DNA from: Chitinophagaceae bacterium
Lineage (GTDB): Bacteria; Bacteroidota; Bacteroidia; Chitinophagales; Chitinophagaceae
Assembly: GCA_016706055.1 (NCBI GenBank)
Contig: JADJKL010000006.1
Coordinates: 336,573 to 400,572 of the forward strand
DNA: 64,000 bases
Direction of reading: 5' to 3'
In this document: positions 55,001 to 64,000 of the stretch, one piece after another
How the letters are laid out: each line of letters begins with the position of its first letter
Numbering within the stretch: the stretch's first letter is position 1
The notes under the pieces: model-generated
What the model was told of the DNA's origin: nothing
Seen by the model: the letters and a program-made list of their open reading frames with translations, nothing else
Database searches by the model: none
Position numbers and translations under genes: made by a program

Positions 55001-57977
55001 ATTTCAAGATATGAATGGTCACAAGTAAGTGGACCTTCTTTAGCATCAATCGATTTGCCTGCTTCCAAAACACCTCTCGTTTCAGGTTTAATAACTGGAA
55101 CATACGTTTTTAAAGTCTTGACAGAAGATAATGGTTGGTTTTTAGATAGTTCAAACATTACAATTTATGTAAATAGTAGCCCGCCTCCGAACCAATCACC
55201 GACAGCGAATGCTGGTTCAGATAAGACAATAACATTACCAACGAATACGGTGATGTTAACGGGCAGTGGTATAGATCCAGACGGAACAATAACAGGCTAC
55301 CAGTGGACAAAACTTACCGGTCCTGCGACCTATACGATAGCAACACCGACACAGGCACAGACAGCGATCAATAATTTGGTACAGGAGTATATACATTTGA
55401 ATTTAAGGTAACGGATAATCAGGGAGCTACTGGCAAGGATACGGTTCAGATAACAGTGAATGCAGCGAATCAATCACCGACAGCCAATGCTGGTTCAGAT
55501 AAGACAATAACATTACCAACGAATACGGTGACGGTAACAGGAAGCGGCATAGATCCTGATGGAACGATATCAGGCTACCAGTGGACCAAGCTTACGGGTC
55601 CTGCGACCTATACGATTGCAACACCTACACAGGCACAGACAGCGATCAATAATTTGGTACAAGGAGTATATACATTTGAATTAAGAGTAACGGATAATCA
55701 GGGAGCTACTGGCAAGGATACAGTGCAGGTAACAGTGAATGCAGCAGCTAATCAATCACCCTCAGCGAATGCTGGTTCAGATAAGACAATAACATTGCCA
55801 ACGAATACGGTGACGGTAACGGGCAGTGGTATAGATCCTGATGGAATAATAACAGGCTACCAGTGGACAAAACTTACCGGTCCTGCGACCTATACGATAG
55901 CAACACCGACACAGGCACAGACAGCGATCAATAATTTGGTACAAGGAGTATATACATTTGAATTAAGAGTAACAGATAATCAGGGAGCTACTGGCAATGA
56001 TACGGTTCAGATAACAGTGAATGCAGCGAATCAATCACCGACAGCGAATGCTGGTTCAGATAAGACAATAACATTACCAACGAATACGGTGACGATAACG
56101 GGAAGCGGCATAGATCCAGATGGAACGATATCAGGCTACCAGTGGACCAAGCTTACCGGTCCGACAACATTTACGATAGCAACACCGACGCAAGCACAGA
56201 CAGCGATCAATAATTTGGTACAAGGAGTATATACATTTGAATTAAGAGTAACAGATAATCAGGGAGCAACCGGTAGAGACACGGTTCAGGTAACAGTGAA
56301 TGGAGCGAATCAATCACCTACAGCGAATGCTGGATCAGATAAGACAATAACATTGCCAACGAATACAGTGACATTAACGGGCAGTGGCATAGATCCAGAT
56401 GGAACGATCAGTGGCTACCAGTGGACCAAGCTTACCGGTCCGACAACATTTACGATAGCAACACCGACGCAAGCACAGACAGCAATCAATAATTTGGTAC
56501 AGGGAGTTTATACATTTGAATTAAGAGTAACAGATAATCAGGGAGCTACTGGCAAGGATACAGTGCAGGTAACAGTGAATGCAGCAGCGAATCAATCACC
56601 GACAGCGAATGCTGGTTCAGATAAGACAATAACATTACCAACGAATACAGTGACGATAACGGGAAGCGGCATAGATCCAGACGGAACGATATCAGGCTAC
56701 CAGTGGACCAAGCTTACGGGTCCTGCGACCTATACGATAACAACACCGACACAGGCACAGACAGCGATCAATAATTTGGTACAAGGAGTATATACATTTG
56801 AATTAAGAGTAACGGATAATCAGGGAGCTACTGGCAAGGATACGGTGCAGGTAACAGTGAACGCAGCGAATCAATCACCGACAGCGAATGCTGGTTCAGA
56901 TAAGACAATAACATTACCAACGAATACAGTGACGATAACGGGAAGCGGCATAGATCCAGACGGAACAATATCAGGCTACCAGTGGACCAAGCTTACGGGT
57001 CCTGCGACCTATACGATAGCAACACCGACACAGGCACAGACAGCGATCAATAATTTGGTACAGGGAGTATATACATTTGAATTAAGAGTAACGGATAATC
57101 AGGGAGCTACTGGCAATGATACGGTTCAGATAACAGTGAATGCAGCGAATCAATCACCCTCAGCGAATGCTGGTTCAGATAAGACAATAACATTGCCAAC
57201 GAATACAGTGACGATAACGGGAAGCGGCATAGATCCTGATGGAACGATATCAGGCTACCAGTGGACAAGCTTACGGGTCCTGCGACCTATACGATTGCAA
57301 CACCGACACAGGCACAGACAGCGATCAATAATTTGGTACAAGGAGTATATACATTTGAATTAAGAGTAACGGATAATCAGGGAGCTACTGGCAAGGATAC
57401 GGTGCAGGTAACAGTGAATGCAGCGAATCAATCACCGACAGCCAATGCTGGTTCAGATAAGACAATAACATTGCCAACGAATACGGTGACGGTAACGGGA
57501 AGTGGTATAGATCCTGATGGAACGATATCAGGCTACCAGTGGACCAAGCTAACGGGTCCTTCAACGTATACGATAGCTAGTCCTACGCAGGCGCAGACTT
57601 TAATAAATGATTTAATAGCCGGGGAATATAGTTTTGAGCTTAGGGTTACTGATATTCAAGGAGCAGTTGATAGAGATACGATGGTGATTACAGTTAATGA
57701 AGCTTTGGAGAATGATAGAACTTTCTTAATTTTTCCAAATCCAGCTGTTGAGTCAATAAATATACAATTTGATAAGGGTACAGATCAAAACAGAAGTGTT
57801 ATTAGTATATACACTATTTCAGGAATACTTGTTTATCGTGAAGAATATGTAATTTCTCCTATAGAAAGAGCAAGACCTAAGCAAATAAATATAAGTAAGC
57901 TACCAGCTGGGACCTATTTTATCAAAGTTGATGCTGGTAAGAGCAACTCAAAAGGATTGAAATTTATTAAACAATGA
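52057..57977 (+). CDS. T9SS-secreted esterase with PKD-repeat array and RCC1-like propeller, frameshifted
   Basis: About 1,970 residues joined. After a signal peptide (to LSFGQ), an alpha/beta-hydrolase esterase covers 52,150-53,000 (ITMPGIGEVG; nucleophile Ser in LAGLSMGA; SHCCWN near the catalytic His). Two PKD units follow (53,023-53,580), then an RCC1-like propeller (53,630-54,720; repeated DGTxWTWG blades), a divergent PKD unit (54,910-55,170), nine nearly identical PKD units (55,190-57,700) and a T9SS sorting domain (FPNPAVES onward). Breaks: a compensating pair around 52,806-52,832 that creates the stop at 52,810; near 54,738; a missing G at 55,386; a missing C at 57,266. Surface attachment with an extended stalk is the likely architecture; substrate unknown. 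Confidence 0.82.
55190..57700 (+). repeat. Nine tandem PKD-coding repeats, 279/282 bp unit
   Basis: Units begin at AATCAATCACC (first: AACCAATCACC) at about 55,190, 55,468, 55,750, 56,029, 56,308, 56,590, 56,869, 57,148 and 57,426. Spacings are 278, 282, 279, 279, 282, 279, 279 and 278; the 282 spacings carry one additional Ala codon, and the two 278 spacings each lack one base. Each unit encodes 93-94 residues: ANAGSDKTITLPTN ... SGIDPDGTI ... GYQWTKLTGP ... YTFELRVTDNQGATG. Two related units lie at 53,023-53,580. Confidence 0.95.
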
Positions 57978-58050
57978 TGTGGTAGTCAAAACTCTTTATT
58001 AAAATACGTAAGCTTAAAGAAAATTTCAATTAGAGTAAAAATAAATGATG

Positions 58051-58085
58051 CCGACTCATAAATAGATGAGTCGGTTTCTTTTTGT
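58051..58085 (+). terminator. Rho-independent terminator after PKD esterase gene
   Basis: Perfect 9-bp stem CCGACTCAT (58051-58059) / ATGAGTCGG (58066-58074), six-base loop, then TTTCTTTTTG. Confidence 0.85.
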
Positions 58086-58293
58086 CTTTTGTAGTTTAAC
58101 TAATTATGATTATTATTTAAATATGTGAATTAAGAAAAGTCTGCCTTTTTGAGACAGTCTCTTGATATAAGGATGAATTGTAAATGGCAATTAGAATATT
58201 GAGCTTTTGGCATTTATTAACCTGAAGAAATTGTGAAAAGCTAGGGATTGCTAAGTAGCAGTTGAAAACTTAATTTATTATTAACGTGTAATA

Positions 58294-58321
58294 AAAAATC
58301 CCTGCATTTGCAGGGATTTTT
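58294..58321. terminator. Bidirectional terminator between converging genes
   Basis: AAAATCCCTGC (58295-58305) pairs perfectly with GCAGGGATTTT (58310-58320) around an ATTT loop. A-rich before and T-rich after, so it can act for both the plus-strand esterase and the minus-strand cargo gene ending at 58,344. The rest of the 57,978-58,343 gap holds nothing else I can name. Confidence 0.85.
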
Positions 58322-58343
58322 AGTCTTAATTCTGTTTGTTTGA

Positions 58344-60022
58344 TTATTGCTTGATAATTTTAATTGTTTCTATTCTTTGATTATTCTGTAAAACAGATAA
58401 CATATAAATGCCAGGAGAATAATCTCTTAATGACCATTCATGGTTGCCAACCTGTAAAACTTGATCTTTTATTATCCTTCCATTCATATCTGCCAGTTGT
58501 AATCTGATATTATCTGATTGAATTGAGACCTGCAATTTGTCTTTTACCGGATTTGGATATACAGAAACTTGAACAACAGATCCTTTATTAAATTTCACAT
58601 TTCTAATTACAGATAAGGCTGATTTATTATCAAAATCAATTTGCTTAATTCTGTAGAAATTTGTTTTTGAACATTAGGATTAAGGTGGATAAAACTATAT
58701 TCTGATACATCATTTGTAGTTCCATTTGCAGCAACAGTGCCGATAGGACTAAAATCAACACCATTAGTAGAATACTCAATTGCAAATGAAGAAACGTTGT
58801 TTCCTGTAACGTACTCCAATTCAATTTGACTTGGTTGTTATTCTTTGATATTGCATTGAACTCACCCCAGATTGCTGGTAAAGGAACAAAGCAATCTTCT
58901 GAACCTGTATTGTATTAGCAGGAGGAGTCAAAACAAGAATATAGTTAGAAGGTAGGTTATAAGTAGGGGTTCCAGTTAATGCTCCAGTACTATTAAAAAT
59001 AGTATAAGTAAAACCTGGTGGTATAGGAGTTGCGAGTGGTGCAATCTCTGATACAGTAAATGTAACTCCTGTTAAATTAATAGCTGCGTTAACAGTTAAT
59101 TGGTCGTTACCTGTTCCAGACCCAGTGTTATCTAATATTTCGGCTAAATATGTTGTACCAGTTCCCTGCATTAATGTAGGATTTATTGTCAAAATACCTG
59201 GCGAACTTCCAGGTCTGATTGTACCAGTATTTGAAGTTACAGTACTCATTGAAAAAGTTCCTACTCCGGAAATTACACCGCTGTTTGTAAATGGTACAAA
59301 TATGGTTGAACTAACACCAGATGTAATGATTCTTAAGTTACCCATAGAATTGTTGACAAAACTATTTGTCCCTGCTGTGTTATTTATATTTGAACTTCCT
59401 GCAGGTGTGTTTATAGAGAGAATTCCGTTATTAATTATATTTGAATTGTCAAGATTTATATTTCCGCTATTTAGATTTAGCGTACCATTATTTGTAAAGG
59501 TTGCCCCAACAAGAATTGCGCATTAGCGAGATCTGCAGTTCCGTCATTCGTAACAGCAACAGATACCTTTGCAGAAATATCAAATACAAAATTACCAGAA
59601 CTATTTATTTGAATAGTACCGGTACCAGAAACAGTAGTGCCCGCAACTGCTATTCTTAATCTGCCATTAACGACAATATCATCACCCGTGCCATTATTGA
59701 TTGTATAAGTTGTTGCTGAACCATTAAAAATGGTTAATGCAGCCCCTGTTTCAATAACTATCTGATCAATGGTGATTCCTGGTCCGGTTAAGGTTATACT
59801 ATCACCAGTTTGTATAGTAATGACGTTTGCAGTACTACTCGTTGGAGTCGCAACTGCAGGAATCCAACTTGCACCATCATACCTTTCCCAGCTTGCAATT
59901 GTTGTCCACTGTCCTTGTGGAGCAACATTGCTTCTATAGTCATCTATCACTTGAGCCATTGTAGAATTTGGCAAAACAAACGTTGATGTAAATAGCACAA
60001 AAAGTAGAATTTTCATTTTCAT
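58344..60022 (-). CDS. Secreted beta-strand-repeat T9SS cargo protein, frameshifted
   Basis: About 555 residues joined. A signal peptide ends NSTMAQ. The body is rich in T-G-x-G-T-I-x-I-N and N-N-G-T-L-N-L-N-type strands, suggesting a beta-helix like autotransporter passengers (ITLTGPGITIDQIVIETGA; PGSSPGILTINPTL). A fibronectin-like unit (FAIEYSTNGVDFSPIGTV ... NFYRIKQID) precedes a T9SS sorting domain (VSVYPNPVKDK ... PGIYMLSV). Breaks lie near 59,515, 58,850 and 58,645. No enzyme motif is present; an adhesin or matrix role is likely but unproven. Confidence 0.75.
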
Positions 60023-60242
60023 AAACAGGTTTTTTATTGTAAATAATTGATTATTAAGGTTTAATATTTCATTTCTTAAAATTAAAATCTTTTTTTGCGA
60101 AGTGTAAATATAGGATTTACTAATATTAAGTTATGGCATTTAATATTAATAAAAAAGATTTTTAATTATTTAGTAATAAATTTATTCAAGTATATGATTG
60201 TTAACTAGTTTCTTAGAGAAGATTCCCCAAAGAATTCAATAT
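60023..60242. other. Divergent promoter region, AT-rich
   Basis: 220 bases between the minus-strand cargo gene and the plus-strand gluconate-dehydrogenase-like pair. Very AT-rich with poly-T; no motif I can name. Confidence 0.35.
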
Positions 60243-60812
60243 ATGAATCGTAGAAAAGCGGTAAAAAAAATTTTACTTTTAGGTGGAGGAGCAGCAATTG
60301 GTTATTCAGGAATTAAGGGGTACAACCTTTTTAAAAATCCGGATATCGGTTTACTTAATCAAAGTGTAAGCGCTAAATGAATTAGCCGAAACCATAATTT
60401 CGCCACAGCTAATGAGCCTGGTGCAAAAGTGCAAATGCCGGGTCGTTTATCGTTAAAATGATTAGTGATTGTTCTTCGAGAAAAAATCAAAATAATTTTA
60501 TCGACGGAATAAAAGACGTTATACAATATTCAATGTTTAATTATTATAAACCGTTGAAGAATGCTCATGACTGAGAAAACAATATTCTCCAACATTTTGA
60601 AGAAAGGGAAAATTTTCGACTGAATTATTCAATAAGGCAAACCGTTTTATTTTTGGGGACAGTTTTTTTTATACTTTAAAAAAATATACAGTATTAGGGT
60701 TTTGTAATTCTAAAATTGGAGCTACTCAGGCTTTAAGTTATGATTATTTACCGGGAAAATATATTGCATCTAAAGCACTATTGCCAAATCAAAAAGGGTG
60801 GGCTACTTTCTA
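60243..60812 (+). pseudogene. Gluconate 2-dehydrogenase subunit 3-like protein, heavily frameshifted
   Basis: The start MNRRKAVKKILLLGGGAAIGYSG is the leader of Bacteroidota Gluconate_2-dh3 proteins. The continuous frame stops at 60,380, but shifted text continues the family: LNELAETII, TNEPGAK, IKMISDC, FIDGIKDV, and near the end VLGFCNSKIGATQALSYDYLPGKY and LPNQKGWAT, closing at about 60,812. At least five frame changes are needed in 450 bases. This subunit is the small exported partner of a GMC flavoprotein, which follows 18 bases later. True decay and poor sequence quality cannot be separated here. Confidence 0.65.
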
Positions 60813-60830
60813 AGTTTCAAAAGAAAATAA

Positions 60831-62505
60831 ATGGGGAATAACAAGAATACGTTTGATGCTATTGTGATAGGTTCAGGTATCAGCGGAGGTTGGGCTGCAA
60901 AGGAACTTTAGAGAAAGGGTTAAAGACGCTGATGCTAGAAAGAGGTAGAAATGTTCAACATATTGTTGATTATCCAACTGCCAATAATAATCCCTGGGAT
61001 TTTGAATATGGATTAGAAAATTCAGAAAAAGACGAAAATGAAAGTCCAATTCAAAGTTTAGCTTATAACGAGAGTAATAAACACTTTTTTGTTAATGACA
61101 AAGAGCATCCCTATTTACAAGAATCGGCATTTCATTGGATTAGAGGATATCAGGTGGGTGGAAGATCATTAACATGGGGTAGGCAATGTTATCGTTTAAG
61201 TGATTTGGATTTTGAAGCAAATCTTAAAGACGGGATTGCTGTTGATTGGCCTATTCGTTATAAAGATATTTCTCCTTGGTATGATTATGTTGAAAAGTTC
61301 GTCGGTATCAGCGGTCAACCAGAAGGGCTATCACATTTGCCAGATAGTGTTTTTTTGCCGCCAATGGAAATGAATGATTTGGAGGTACATTTTAAACGTC
61401 AAATGAAAATAAAATTTCCTGAACGATGTGTAACAATTGGTCGAACAGCTAATCTCTCCACTGCTTTATATAAAAGAAATGCATGTCAATATAGAAACCT
61501 TTGTTCCAGAGGCTGCCCTTTTGGCGCCTATTTTAGTAGTAACTCGTCCACAATACCAGCTGCCATGGAAACTGGAAATCTGGAATTGAAACCGTTTTCA
61601 ATTGTTGTGGAGATTATGTATGACGAAAAAACGAAAAAAGCTTCTGGAGTAAGAGTCTTGGATACGGAGTCAAATAAGACAATTGAATACTATTCAAAAA
61701 TTATTTTTTTAAATGCATCTACAATTGGATCGGCTTATATTCTTTTAAATTCAAAGTCAAATACTTTTCCGAATGGACTAGGTAATTCAAGCGGGCAATA
61801 GGCCATAATTTAATGGATCATCATTTTAGAGTAGGAGCTTCGCAGATTTTGATGGATTTAAGGATAGGTATTATTCTGAAGACGTCCCAATGGAATTTAT
61901 ACATACCCAGATTTAGAAATTCTAAATGAAGCAACGAAACGAGCTGATTATATTCGGGGTTTTGGATTTCAAGGTGGTGGATTTAGGCTTGTTGGAATGA
62001 TATTGCAGCTAGAACTTGGATTTGGAAAAGAGTTCAAAGAAAAACTAATTACCCCGGAGATTGGGCAATAATGGTTAGCAATTGGGCGAAACGCTACCCT
62101 ATTTTCAAAATAGAATAAAAATTGAAGGCGATGAAAAGATAAGGGGGCTACCGCTTTTAAGCGTACAATTTAATTTTTGAGATAACGAAAGAATTATGAG
62201 GAATGATATGAAGGAATCAGCTTCTGAAATGTTAGAAAGAACAGGGTTTAGAAATGTAAAGCAATCGATTATCATTCTGTTGGGGAGATTGTGTTCATGA
62301 AAGTGGAATTGCCCGAATGGGGATTAATCCAAAGACATCAGTTTTAAATAAATGGAATCAAATGCATGATGTGAGTAATGTATTTATTACGGATGGCAGT
62401 TGTATGACCTCTTCTGCATGTCAAAACCCATCCTTAACATATATGGCATTGACAGCCAGGGCTTGTGATTTTGCTTTTAGTGAACTAAAAAAAGGAAACA
62501 TTTGA
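60831..62505 (+). pseudogene. GMC family oxidoreductase, heavily frameshifted
   Basis: Opens FDAIVIGSGISGGWAAKEL, the FAD-binding dinucleotide motif, then LMLERGRNVQH, HWIRGYQVGGRSLTWGRQCYR, the Cys-rich CQYRNLCSRGCPFGAYF and, at the end, NVFITDGSCMTSSACQNPSLTYMALTARA, the conserved GMC_oxred_C block with the active-site region. One break is near 60,908 and another near 61,800; 61,800-62,316 needs several more. Length would be about 560 residues. Enzymes of this type oxidise sugars or sugar alcohols and pass electrons through a partner cytochrome. Confidence 0.75.
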
Positions 62506-62653
62506 TTTTTAATGAATATTAAAATGGCGATTGAGATTAAAAGTGTGAAAGATAATTAAATAATATAGTCGCTTCCAACCAGGAAATAAAGTTAATTATT
62601 ATAGAGATATAATTGAATCAAATGGATGATCTTAAAAGTTGGTTAATAAATCA

Positions 62654-64000
62654 TCAGGATGGGTTTTTACTATTATATTTTTTCTGTATTACTTGTCCCA
62701 GCATTAATAAAAACAAAGGTTCTATTTCAAATCGAAAACGCATATTTTCATAATGCTCCAATAATGAACCTAAAATAAAGATGTAACTAATTGTAAATAC
62801 TATAAGTGTATTAAATAGTCTGATTTGCCGCTTTTGGATCCAGTCTCTAAATAAAATAAAAAAAATATATAAGTAAAGAATTATTCTTGGAATTGCCGAT
62901 ATCAAAGTAATTCTTCTTTCGATTTGGTTTTTGCTTAATATGTTGGGTAAAAGAAAAAATTGCGTCAGTAAATTCCTGATTTTGTACCTAGATTCCTGAT
63001 TAAGGAATATGTTGTTGCAAGGTGCAAAAATATAGGAATCCGATTGAATTACATTTTTGCATGAAGTCGAGTGTTTAAATATATGGTTTTTTGATGCACC
63101 AAATTTCTTAGATATTTCTATATATGCAATGTGATTAAGATTTATAAAACTGTCATTCTTAAATTCTGATAAAAGATCTCTGTTATTTAAACCTCGGTAT
63201 TTATATTCATCTTCTTTTTCTATAAACGATTGATATGTAGAAATATTTCTTGAAATGGCTTGTAGGCTCTATTCTGAAGAGTCTGTTGACTCGTTATCGT
63301 GGAAATACATTTCTTGACAAATTTCTCCCATCCAAGAGGAGGGTTGAAAATGTTCCTCGAAAATCATAATTTTTAAGTACCACCCCTAGTATAATAAGTA
63401 AGGGAGAGTGAGGTAATAAAGATAAGGGTTTGACCCTCCTTCCTTTTTTTGCTAAAGAGCATAACGATTATTGAAAACTCCTGGGTTAACCCTGGTCAGA
63501 TGACACATGCTCTAACGACAGATTAGGAATATCGGCAAAAAGAAACCAACTGAGATTACTCCATCTGAGCTTCTGTACTTAACTTTAATAAACTTGAAAT
63601 CCAAACCAGTAATAGAAATGAGATCAATGTTGTATAGCATAACTGGTTTCTAAGATAATTGAAGCTGAGAAATCTCTCAAGTTAGGAATATAGAAATTAT
63701 CAAGGCGATATTTCTATTTATTTCTATTTTCTTTAATAAATTATAAAGAAGGATAGCATTAGAAAGAGAGATGATTTTGAGTAGAAAACTAAATACAAAA
63801 ATGGCATGATTGCCAAATAATTTTAATATAATGCCTAATAGTAAATTAAAAGGAGGTTAAAAGGGCGATAAACAACTCCCGTCGAACAAATTATTACGTA
63901 ATGTACTTACGTCAAGATATTGCCAACATTTGTAAACCGGACCATAATCAAAATCAACATTAAAACATATGCTAATACTCTCGAAAAGAGAAATATAAAA
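62654..64000 (-). pseudogene. Broken membrane glycosyltransferase-like gene, 5' end outside window
   Basis: On the minus strand the text from about 63,285 to 62,654 is one open frame: a soluble stretch (KYRGLNNRDLLSEF ... KNHIFKHS) then hydrophobic helices (IILYLYIFFILFRDW; LIVFTISYIFILGSLLEHYE) and ENMRFRFEIEPLFLLML, the C-terminal pattern of membrane glycosyltransferases in Bacteroidota polysaccharide loci. Upstream, other frames give hydrophobic helices (HAIFVFSFLLKIISL; TTLISFLLLVWISSLL) and YGPVYKCWQYLD out to the window edge, requiring several frame changes. I read this as one damaged gene; the family is inferred. Confidence 0.45.

Noticed and set aside
55190..57700. Tandem repeats considered as a CRISPR or satellite array
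   Set aside because: Units are 279/282 bases, divisible by three, continuously coding for PKD domains, with no unique spacers.
59125..59526. 133-codon plus-strand open frame
   Set aside because: Antisense to the beta-strand-repeat cargo gene and low in complexity.
63380..63640. Possible insertion-sequence or intron remnant near the right end
   Set aside because: No terminal repeats or transposase motifs; fragments of hydrophobic minus-strand coding fit a broken membrane gene better.
1..64000. tRNA, rRNA, insertion sequence, prophage or restriction-system genes
   Set aside because: Looked for by eye on both strands; none recognised. A covariance-model search was not possible here.

Overview
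The window reads as a low-GC (mid-30s %, judged by eye) Bacteroidota chromosome, most likely family Chitinophagaceae. Supporting signs are several proteins ending in a type IX secretion (T9SS) sorting domain, a carboxypeptidase-regulatory-domain TonB receptor, a DUF1800/DUF1501 pair, the absence of Shine-Dalgarno sequences, and typical housekeeping neighbours. Many genes are split by single-base indels, mostly in homopolymers. Inside an almost identical tandem repeat the missing base can be identified directly, so I treat most split genes as one gene each and suspect sequencing or assembly error rather than decay. Spans given for such genes are reconstructed.

Left part (1-26.8 kb): the end of a lipocalin-like hypothetical gene; a gene I recognise as a cholesterol-dependent-cytolysin (CDC)-like pore former (618-2401); a large T9SS cargo protein; terC and pyrD; a thiolase; a DUF1800/DUF1501 secreted pair with a one-heme cytochrome c lipoprotein beside it; a small His/Cys protein with a TonB receptor (probable metal uptake); then DUF2721, rhodanese, an ABC exporter, DinB, ComM/YifB, an M1 aminopeptidase, a MutS-like ATPase, pyrC and an endonuclease/exonuclease/phosphatase-fold protein.

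Middle part (27.1-51.6 kb): a large exopolysaccharide locus. A plus-strand run carries a degenerate receiver protein, a phosphoglycosyl transferase fused to a second receiver-like domain, GT2, GT4, a methyltransferase, an acyltransferase, a secreted modular esterase, a Wzc-like chain-length protein, a second acyltransferase, a Wzx flippase, a 39-residue membrane peptide, a Wzy-type polymerase/ligase, a TolC-like outer membrane protein and another glycosyltransferase. A converging minus-strand run carries three GT2 enzymes and a multi-spanning membrane glycosyltransferase-like protein. No Wza-type (SLBB) export gene is visible.

Right part (52-64 kb): a second secreted esterase gene carrying twelve PKD-type units, nine of them nearly identical at DNA level, interrupted by an RCC1-like propeller; two terminators; another T9SS cargo; a badly broken gluconate 2-dehydrogenase subunit 3/GMC oxidoreductase pair; and the broken end of a membrane glycosyltransferase-like gene running off the window. 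No tRNA, rRNA, CRISPR array, insertion sequence or prophage was recognised.
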